A stretch of DNA of 64,000 nucleotides from Haemaphysalis longicornis. Its lineage: Eukaryota > Arthropoda > Arachnida > Ixodida > Ixodidae. Position 1 is the stretch's first letter; each line of letters begins with the position of its first letter. A program made the translations under genes and the position numbers. This document shows, piece by piece, positions 55,316 through 64,000 of the stretch. The notes under the pieces are model-generated. The model did not search any database, was not told where the DNA came from, and saw only the letters and a list, made by a program, of their open reading frames with translations. The stretch covers positions 106,285,344-106,349,343 of the forward strand of contig CM023450.1 in NCBI GenBank assembly GCA_013339765.2, in the 5' to 3' direction.

Positions 55316-56486
55316 ATGCAACAATGGGCGCAACTTGAGACTATAAACAGAGAAGCCATGCGCACCATCACGGCACTTCCTCGTCTTACCCCGATACCCA
55401 TCTTACAGGAACACGCCCAGCTCAATACTATAACGGAGCTTATAAACCAGCGCGTAGAAGGAAGGAAGCTCGAGCGTTTCTATATTTCAATGGTCGCAGC
55501 GCTTCATTCACATTTTTGTCATGAGTCCCCCGTCCCTTCAACCTTAGACGATCTTCCACCGTGGCGGTACACGACAATGACAACCAATAAGACGACGAAG
55601 CTTCGTCGCCGTGACCAGCCAGCGCCAACCTCCGATACCACAGTCCGTGAAGGCCACTGCGTACTGTACACAGACGCAGATCTTCTGCCGGACGTTAGGA
55701 CGGACTGATTTCGTCAGTGCCACGAACCCGGAAATCAAAGGCTCGCGCTGTTACACTACCGACACTCCGGACCCGCTGCTACTGGAGCTCCAGGCTGTAC
55801 ATGACGCAGTCAATGCTGCAAGCGCACTTCATAACATCACGGAGGTGCATATATACACAGACTCGCTCAGTGCTGTGAAGCATCTGAAGCAAGTAAAGAA
55901 GACACCTTTGATCTGCCAGCAGATTCACAGCCTCCACAGAACATCAGAGCTAACGATCCGTGTACATTGGGTACAGGGGCATGGTCAGAATCTACTAAAT
56001 CAATTAGCGGACCATATTTCCCACTCTTCCCCCCCCCCCCCCCCCCCTGAATCCTCGCCTAGCCCCCTTCCTTGTGATCCGCGCTCCCGTCTTTTAGCCC
56101 GGAAATGCCTTCTGAGAAGGGACATACGTGCCCTAATTCCCCCGTGTGTCTGCTCCCTGCCCCCTAATCTTTCCCGGGTGGAGGAAGTTTCTCTCAGGAA
56201 GATTCGGGCTGGGGTGGCCCTCACACTTTCCGTCACTTGGACTTGGGGGCACTCACAAGACGACCCACGATCGTGTCCCAAGTGTCCTGCTCCGGCGGTT
56301 GAAACTGATGCCAAGCATCCTTTGTGGACGTGCTCGGGAACAAGGACAGCTCGAGACGATGCGCTTGCTAAGGTTGGTCTCCGGTGGGATAAACCGGATG
56401 ACTACAACCGCTGGGTGCAGGAAGATAAACACTGCAGGTCGCTGATGGACTCTCTGCCCGCCACTGGACTGCATGCATACCTGTAG
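55316..56486 (+). pseudogene. LINE RNase H and zinc-knuckle C-terminus
   Basis: The first part (MQQWAQLETINREAMRTITA) connects RT to RNase H. CVLYTDA carries the first catalytic Asp (55673-55675), and a frameshift follows within about 40 bases. The second frame (from about 55690 to 56486) is long and open. It has LLLELQAVHDAV (Glu), VHIYTDSLSAV (Asp), HWVQGHGQNLLNQLADH (His and Asp), and SCPKCPAPA...KHPLWTC, a CCHC knuckle. It ends after GLHAYL. A C19 run (56029-56047) encodes prolines without breaking the frame. Confidence 0.85.
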
Positions 56487-56645
56487 ACTCGAAAACTTAT
56501 CGGTTTCGTGACCATCTGTGCTCTTAGCAGCCCCTCTCTCCCCACTTTCTTCTCTTTCTCTTGCCTTCCTACTTTCTTCTCTCCTCCCATCTTTGAACCG
56601 CCTCTCATACGCCGCGCGGCAAAAACTCGAAGTAAAAAAAAAATA

Positions 56646-59600
56646 CTAGGCCAGTTAAAGAACTAAGTGACCAATAGAACCTCTGCCTTACGGTGAGATG
56701 TAGACTGTGTCCTTCCAATACATATATTGCCCTTATTTATCGGTGAAACAAACCTTGCCTTCTCATGTCGTTTCCCCGTTGCCGTGAGATGGCTGTTTGA
56801 ACTTCGCGCAAACAACAAAATGAAAAACTAACAAAACTGGACGAGAAAGAGATGCGGGTACCACCAGGTACCAGGAACCGATTGTTTCGAACTGAGACCC
56901 TCAGGAGCGTGTAAAGCGTATGTAGTTTTGGCGTACGCATTCACTATCCGCACGACTTCATTTCTTATCCTCTAACTTCGGCTGCACCTCTCCCCTGTTC
57001 AACACTACTCTGAAGCTTTCTTTCTCTTTTCTCCAAGACATCATCGGCAATCCCTGGAATAGCACCTCAAATATGATTTGCAGCAGAGGTAAATTTGCCT
57101 ATCACTACCAGATGGACATGCTGGATGCAAAATATGCCTGTTATGCCTCGTGTGCTCATCCACGTATACAGAGACCGAACATGTGGACATGAAGCATGTA
57201 ACGAAAAGAGTCAAGCTAACTGTCCCACTGCTTTTATATTTTCCTCCACCAGCATGCGGGCATAAAAAAGAAGTAGACACGTTATCACAAAAGGAGGGCC
57301 AAAAACGAAGAGCCCTACGCGTTCCGGCGCAACAAAGATCCTAAGTCTCTGGGGAGTTGTTTTATGGCGGTGCGGGTGGGACGAAAATCATAACAGAAAA
57401 GGCAGCAGCAGCACCAGCAGCAGCAGTCGCACTGAGGGCGGTAGTGACGGCCTATGAATGAAAACAAGCAAGGGGCTTAATTAAAGCGCCATACTTGGGA
57501 GGCCCAGCGGCAGGCATCGTGCCCTCCCGGGACCTCCACCCTCCTCCCGGAGCTGCATAGCCCCTAGGATTCATTAACCTCGGACAGGGATAGGCGTCCA
57601 CGGGGGTAGACGGGCACTCTTCATCCCTCACCATATATCGGGGCTTCAACTTTCACAACAGCCCGGACTGCATCGCGATTCATCCTGGCCGCTGCTCATC
57701 GCCGAGCCCCGAACGCACACACAGGCAAATACCAGCGCACCAAAAGAAGAGAAAGCAAATAATAAGACCTGTGTCTGAAAGAGAGAGAGAGAATAGCATT
57801 GGGAGAGAAGAGGGCGAGAGGTGTGAGGAGCAGCCCACTAAACGCAGCGCAATAACACAGTTTGTTTCATCTTCCACTTTGCGTTGTTTTTTGTTACGTT
57901 TTTTGTGGGCTCGCGCGGGTGAGAAGCTCCGAAGGTTTTACTAATTTCTTGCGCCTGACTTGTTTTTTTCTCGGTTCATACCTAACCTTCGTTCCCTTTT
58001 TTCAAGCATCGAAAATTTTGAGCACCCTCGGCAGGGCCCCGTGTATACAGTTTAAGGTGTACTTCATTAGCTGTTTTGATCGAAATGATTAAATTTTGAC
58101 GCTGCTGATTACCTTGTATCGCACCCACGCGCTTACGCCTTGAATGTTATAGATTGTTTAAAAGACGATGAATGGGTCGCATGTTTCTGTATTGTTTGAA
58201 GAAACTAGCCTTTCATAATTCTCTCAAGTTCCTTCCGACCCGAGAGACTTTGGTATGCCGCTAAAGGAGATCGTAAGTATAGACAAACGGAAACTTGCCG
58301 CTACAGAACGAGAGAATTGATCTCGTCGGAGCGGTACCACTAAATGAACTAAACTGTGTTAAAACTCCACGTTAACATTCAAGCGTTGCAACAAAACAAA
58401 GCCAGGGGCGCAAATATCCGGTCATGTGCGTTTCTATGAGTAACATTTCTCAGCAAAGACAACATGGACGTGTGAATCAGTGTCTTCAGTGTGAATTAGT
58501 AAGGATTGGGGAATCTTAAAAACACCCAATTCGTTCCGAAATGCAAATTGGTCTTGCGTAGGACGCAATCATAAAACTACATCTTAGAGAATTTTACGGG
58601 CTACATATATCAGCAAACAGTGTGCGATATCGGCACGAGTGAGTGAGATATTAACAAATTTACGAAAACACAATTTACCCTTTTCGCCTGTTAAGGGCGG
58701 AATTTCCGAAAATCCCGCCTTATCGAGCCCCTACGCCATGACAGAAATGTGCTCCCGAAATTTCAAGTCTCAGGTCTAGCAGTTTTGGTTGGGAGTTGAT
58801 GAGCCAGTCAGTCAGCCAGCCAATCGGTCGGCCGGTCGTTCGGTCGGTCGGTCGGTCGGTCGGTTGGTCAGAGCATCGGGCATTTCTTTTTATAGGTATA
58901 GGTTGGCAGATGACAGAGGCATGGTTGTTCGAATAATAAAATCTGCTCTGATTCTTTATTCTAGATCCTGCAGGAAAATTTTTTTGTTTATAAAGTGTTT
59001 AAAAAGTGCTAATCACTATGCTAAGGTTACCTGAAAGCGAACGGCGTAGTCCGGGATTCTACACCACCATGCTTTAACGCATTTCACGAAAACAAAATCA
59101 ATACAAACACGAGTACACACCCACCGACGTAAAATTGCCTAACAGTACCTCGACCACAGAACACAGTAATTTGTGTGGACAACCAACCCCCAGAACTTCA
59201 TTCACCCTCGACTAATATCTCTCGGAATTCAATCTTAAGCAGGAGAAACAACAGCTCGAATATATTTAACGACGTTACCGCGCGGGAACATTACACTCGT
59301 AAGCAGCCCTTAACGCTGCAATTAATTTGGCAACCACAAGTTGTTGCCTCCTCCTCCGCGCCCCTTCTGCGTGGGCTCAGTGCACGCCTATTGCACGGGA
59401 ACGTAGCTCTCCCTCCCCCTTGACCTCCTAGGTAAACCACACCACAATACCGCATCTGCCACGTCAGCGCCTTTCTCCCGAGAGTGATTTGCAAACGGCC
59501 CTGCCCCCCTCCAACGGCAGCGGCCACCCCAAAACTAGCTGGCGCAACTAAAACACTTATGAACCCTCCCCTTTTCCCCCCTCCGAGATCTCCTGCTCTG

Positions 59601-60560
59601 CTTCCTTAATACCTTCCTTGACATTGCGCGTTAATGAGCCACGTTCAGCCGGTTCAGCGTAGAAGGAGCGTGGAGCGACTGATGGCAGTTTTCAATATGC
59701 AATCTCCACCTCAGCTTTCTCTCCCCTCTAACTCACGCTCAACCGAAGAATGTTTTCCCCGCCACGCATGAAATCATACCGGCGCGCCTCAAACGCTGCC
59801 CACCGCTCTCACGTTCTTGGTGTGGAGTCACCATACATACAAGGCGGAAGAGTTCCGTTTTTAGTCCCCCTGTCTCCATTGTCTGCCTCAAAAGTGTCAC
59901 TACCAAACAGGCAACTGATTTCCGCGATGTTGAGAAATGGCCGATAAGCCGTTAGTGCTGATATCTCGGGTAGCGTTTGTTAACTAGCCAGCCTGGGCTG
60001 TGTTGCCAACATCGAGGCGCCGTAGATGCGTGCGCCTTCGGGGCTTTCTTGCAGTGTTGGCGATCTGTGGCGCGGCATTCGTGAAACTTCACTCGCCCAA
60101 TTAGGAAATCTTTCGGCGCGGAAGGGCAACTGCGGAAGGAGCGTTTCTCGTCCTCTTTAATTAAACGCTCGTCGGGGCCAGCGCCACCGGCTGCCCCCTC
60201 GACTTAGAATTCAATATCGTGTTTCACATTGCATTGCTGCTGCTTCCTACTAGTAAACGAACGAACTAATTTTCGCCGCTGGCGGAGCCAATTGTAAAGA
60301 AGCAGGCGAAAGATGAGCGCGTGTGTTTTTCTGTAAGGTGTTGGCGCCTTCAAATAACTGTTTCGCTTTACAAACTATCTAATGCTCAACTGCCGTTTAA
60401 TTCTTCCTGGTAGAGAAAGTTTCTGATAACTTTTCTTGAGTTGCTGGGGATATATGATCTTTGAGCGTTTTTATCGCGTGGAAAATGTGATTCGCATTCG
60501 CCCTGTTTGATTTGTCAGTGCGACTTCTCCCTCCTCATTTGTTTTATCGAAATATACTAC
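56646..60560. other. No gene recognised; simple repeats
   Basis: 57.4-57.7 kb includes a (GCA)n stretch (57399-57427) and a GC-rich minus-strand frame of 65 codons without a known motif. A GA run is at 57778-57793. A (GGTC)n tetranucleotide tract is at 58825-58869. The rest is unrecognised AT-rich DNA. A CpG-rich patch lies at 59.95-60.2 kb. Confidence 0.45.
58825..58869. repeat. GGTC/CGGT tetranucleotide microsatellite
   Basis: A (CGGT)n tract with a few substitutions, preceded by related GTCA/GCCA tetramers from about 58800. Confidence 0.85.
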
Positions 60561-60773
60561 GCGCGCATACACGCACGTACGCACGCACACACACGCACGC
60601 AAGAACACACCTCTATATCTCTCTGTATGTCTTCCTGATACCCACACACACAAAGAGGCGTGTGTGTATGTGTTTGCGTGTGTGTACGTGTGTATGTGTG
60701 CGTGTGCGTTTGCGTGTGAGTGCGTGCCTTCGTGTGTGCGTGCGTGATGCGACGCGCGCGCGCGTCGCATCAC
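60561..60773. repeat. CA/CACG-TG/CGTG region ending in a 30-bp palindrome
   Basis: CACG/CACA repeats (60561-60610) are followed by an inverse GTGT/GCGT-rich half (60655-60746). GTGATGCGACGCGCG at 60744-60758 is exactly mirrored by the next 15 bases, giving a perfect 30-bp palindrome with a central (CG)n. The alternating purine-pyrimidine content favours Z-DNA or cruciform structure. The long frames here on both strands are artefacts of the repeats. Confidence 0.8.
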
Positions 60774-63700
60774 TCTTACAGTTAGAGCAGCGATTCCTTC
60801 CTTAGTCCTTTTTATAACAAGGTTTCTCATCCCCTAAAAACGCGCTACTTGCCGCCTAAGCACTCACAGCAGTGCGAAGGGTGAGTAGAACTTCAAAGCA
60901 CCTGCCCACCGCAAAAAGCCGAGCGCGTGGCTTGGGAAGGGACTTCTTGGCGGAGGGAAGCGGGCAGATCGTAATCGGATTACTCAAACGAAAGCTGCTA
61001 GCGGTGCTCGCCCAAGGGGAAAAGCTATTTTTGCGAGAGGTGATGAATAATTCTGTAGCGGGAATGAATGGATAGAGATGTTAACGGCGTCGTTGGAAGC
61101 TGCTTTTTTTTTTATGCTGGGCCCGACACCTTGGTCGATTTTTAACCCTCCGTGTGATGATTGCACACGTAGCACTTCTAGAGCTGCCCCATCGTTTCGT
61201 TTACTTTTTGTGCCTGCTTGCGTGCGGTGAGCTCGTTCATAAATTTTTGAGCCCATATCGAAAGGCAGAGCCAAATTTTGTAAAATGCAGCTCTCTGAGG
61301 CTCGTGGACGGGCTGCAGGGCAGATGGCTTTGATGTAGAAACAACGCTACGTCTAAAAAATCGCCCAGTGGGTCATCAGCGCGTCAGGCAGCGCTGATTG
61401 CAAAGAGTGCACAATTTTGTAACTTCAAGCTTTTCCCTGTATTTTCTCACAGACTGCGTTATTGCGCTGCTAATTATTTCGAAACATCAACAATACAAAT
61501 ATAGTATTAAAAATCGAAGAAAGAATACAGCACTCAGGCAAACAGATAATTTGTCGCAGCCTCTAGAAGGCTGATTGAGGGCGCTCCAACTCATCACTAA
61601 GACAACGAATGGAATGCCGTCCGCGGCATTTGTATTTTGAAGTCTGGGCTGCGATCGCTCTGTACGTGTGGTATAATGGGCTGAGCCTCTTTTAGTAAGG
61701 CATTCTAACTTTTGTTTGTAGCCTCGCTTGGTTCTTGGTTTCATTCGGTGTTCAACTCCCAACTTCGCTCATTTTCGGTTATGCTAAGGTTTCTTGCATT
61801 GCATATCCTTCCATGCAATAAAAAGGGTTGTGGATGATCCCTAAGCTAATTATTTAATATCAGAATACGGAAGCATTCGGGCGATTGAACTTCGGACAGT
61901 GCAGACTCCATAACGGCCGACAGTGGCGTCTGAGATGCGTCCCTCAGCCAAAGTTAGAATTACACGCCTCACGCCAGCTTGCGCCATCTACTGAATAGTA
62001 GGCGAGGCAACCAAGTGCACAGCGCGATATTTCTTACCGTGCGTTTAAACTAGAGGCGCGTGCTTTAATGCGTGTTATTTCTGAGGCAGGAGGTTCGGAA
62101 CCACAGGAGTACTTGCACTTTTTTCTTTTTCTTGTATTCCTTCTTTTAACTCCATTTCGAAAGTGCCTTGCACACCGTGTTTGGCATGGCGTCGGTGTAA
62201 ATCAATGGTCAAGTAACTTCTCTTCTCTGTCACTGCACGTCCCTCGGATTGATTTCCCTTTCATAAGCGTTTTTTTTTTTTTTCAGTTAAATGACGTAAT
62301 TTGTGCGTAGTAGGTGCCGGTTTTTGTGGACACCTTCGCGGACGCCAGCTGGGTGTGCGCTTTCGCTAATAGAAGTTGATCTCTCGCGTTAAAACCGGTG
62401 TCCTGACGTAGGTTCAACTTCTTAGCTCTGTGGTAGAAAGGACGGAAGTTATAAACACGCATGCCTGTTTTTGTTTTTCGCTTATTTCATTACTTTTCAT
62501 CATTTCTAAAAGTATTTATGTGGCCTGGCGAGCGTCATTTGGTGGGCGTCTACCCCTCCCTATTCTCCCTCTTCCCCCTCCAGCGACCTTCGGTCCTCTC
62601 CTTCCTAATAAAAGAATTTATCATCATCATTATGATGGGAATGCGCGACATGCTTTGAACAAACGCGGATGCGTTGAATCTATAACCTTTATTGCCTTTA
62701 TGTTTGAGGTTTGTAAGTTGACACCCACAAGATTTATAGTAAGGAATCGGATGGTGGAGCTCCAAATCACCGGGGTTGCCCGGGCACTCCGCGCTGACGT
62801 TCTCATTGAAGTATAGCAAAAGTCGCGTGGACTATGTAATAGCAACGGGAATGCAAGCGACCGACAGTCCTGCATGTGGGAAGCCTTATGACCCTTAAGG
62901 CATTGCTTCATTTGGTGCACCTCGCGTTTTATATGGAGATTTGAAATTATGCTGAATTTTAATAGGCTTGCAGCACATAACGCACGTCGTAGGGGGTGAG
63001 CCCAAGAAGCCGTTTTCGAAAGAATAACTGCTACCTCAAATCTAGTGACTGGGAATGAAGGAAAAGCCGCCAGCAAACTTAAAACCACTGGGATGCAATT
63101 CATATTCCGTCCTTCCATGGTACAGCGATAGACGGAGTGGAGCTGCCTTAAATTTGGCGTAAAATAACCACACAGACGACGGAATCTCAGCCTGAACGCA
63201 GGCCATGGATGTTTCAGCCGTTTGACGAATGTCCCACAAATGTGAACGATTACAAGCTTGAACCGGACTCACAAAAAAAAAAGTTTGGGGTTGCACAAGT
63301 GAACTTCAAGCTATCCGTAACAGGGGCAAGAAGAAAGAAAAAAAAACAAACACGAAGACAACCGTGTATGACAGACGGCGCGCTTTATTAGATTGCATGA
63401 AGGGGCGGGATGCTTCAAGGACGATGTAGAAGTATAGGAGCACAGCTAGAAAACTTCGAAGGCACACGCAAGCTGAAAAGAAAGCCACGAGGAATAACGC
63501 GAACGAGCGACCCCGACGACCATCGCGAGAGACTTGTTGTCTCGCGGTTTCCGTCCTCAAACGGGACAGTGGACTCTCTCTTCCTCTTCCGCCTCTCTCT
63601 CCACAACAAATCCGTCTTTTTCCTCCTTCTTTTCTTTTTGCTTTCCCTCCCCCTCTTTCACCCTCTCTGCAGCTCCTCTTGTCGGAGTAGCAGCAAGCCA

Positions 63701-64000
63701 TCATTCAACGGCGACGGAACGACCCGGCGGCTTCTCGAGACTGCGCAGCGCTTAGTGGCGGGGGATATAAATCACGACAGCAGGTTGCTCATTTTCGTCA
63801 TAGTTATGATTTTGCGCGCGCATAATTTCTTCTTTTCTTTCTTGGCTGCTTGCGTGTACCCGTTGTCAAAAAGAAGCCCGCTTCTACCACGCCAACTTTC
63901 GTCACAAGCGAACGAGAACTCGTAGCAGTAATCGTGATGGCCTAGTCGTACCTCGAAAAATGAAAAAAGAAGGAGGGCGACAGGCGACTTTCCCCAAGAA
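60774..64000. other. No gene recognised; possible retroposon tail and TATA motif
   Basis: At 62570-62640 a pyrimidine-rich stretch is followed by AATAAAAGAATTTATCATCATC, a possible 3' end of a plus-strand retroposon, but no body is readable upstream. At 63764-63773 GATATAAATC resembles a TATA box near the CT-rich 63.55-63.7 kb. The 171-codon frame at 63410-63925 has no domain and overlaps a 132-codon antisense frame. Confidence 0.4.

Larger units (their letters stand above)
53150..56645 (+). mobile_element. Near-complete degenerate LINE (EN-RT-RNase H-CCHC)
   Basis: The best-preserved transposable element in the window. In order it has an EEP endonuclease, a linker, reverse transcriptase, thumb, RNase H and a C-terminal zinc knuckle. 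A pyrimidine-rich 3' UTR and an A10 tail at 56633-56642 follow. RNase H after RT puts it in the RNase H-bearing LINE group (I/LOA/R1-like); the clade is not fixed. No ORF1 or 5' UTR is recognisable upstream of about 53150, so it is 5'-truncated or eroded. Multiple stops and frameshifts break the ORF into at least six pieces. Confidence 0.9.

Noticed and set aside
57380..57720. Possible coding exon on the minus strand (PRGYAAPGGGWRSREG)
   Set aside because: GC-rich, no recognised family and no convincing splice borders.
60471..60830. Frames of 97-119 codons on both strands
   Set aside because: Generated by CA/TG-type simple repeats.
1..64000. CRISPR array, rRNA operon or bacterial contamination
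   Set aside because: No regularly spaced identical repeats, no rRNA text and no bacterial gene organisation were seen; the repeats are animal transposable elements.

Overview
The window reads as intergenic or intronic nuclear DNA of an arthropod, most likely a hard (ixodid) tick. This is inferred from the repeats. RTE-type and RNase H-bearing LINE fragments match the style of tick elements, tRNA-headed SINE remnants resemble the Ruka-type SINEs of ixodid ticks, and several fold-back MITEs and AT/TG microsatellites are present. CpG is not depleted, there is no operon-like gene density, and no ribosome-binding sites precede the ORFs. I found no intact host protein-coding gene, rRNA, tRNA gene or CRISPR array. 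Nearly all the long ORFs are chance or antisense readings.

Layout. 1-2 kb: no gene. 2.0-4.4 kb: two minus-strand LINE 3' fragments (an RNase H type and an RTE type) with small hairpins. 4.4-12 kb: mostly unrecognised DNA, with a T/G homopolymer, a SINE-like piece and one weak candidate exon. 12.0-13.7 kb: a 172-bp fold-back element, then the most interesting object, a Helentron-like remnant. It carries an open endonuclease (EEP) domain, an inverted 13-bp motif near each end and a 3' subterminal stem-loop followed by a T-run. A second, shorter copy with the same 3' architecture lies at 36.2-36.5 kb. 14-20 kb: a SINE head, a possible Tigger/pogo-type element and an inverted repeat. 20.7-21.4 kb: two solo-LTR-like units set in TA arrays. 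21.8-26.6 kb: paired G/C homopolymers, two plus-strand LINE fragments and a solo LTR with a 4-bp target duplication.

27-50 kb: a long microsatellite, a near-identical 118-bp direct repeat 2.7 kb apart, a perfect-looking fold-back, an unidentified repeat family in three copies, a coding-like tandem repeat and CCAAT-type pentamer arrays. 50.8-56.6 kb: another fold-back, a LINE tail, and the best-preserved LINE, about 3.4 kb. It has endonuclease, reverse transcriptase, RNase H and zinc-knuckle domains, all interrupted by stops and frameshifts. 56.6-64 kb: microsatellites, a 30-bp palindrome and otherwise unrecognised DNA.

The pieces do not form a pathway. They record successive insertion and decay of LINEs, SINEs, LTR elements, MITEs and a rolling-circle-type element. 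All repeat-family assignments come from motifs read by eye; no database search was possible.
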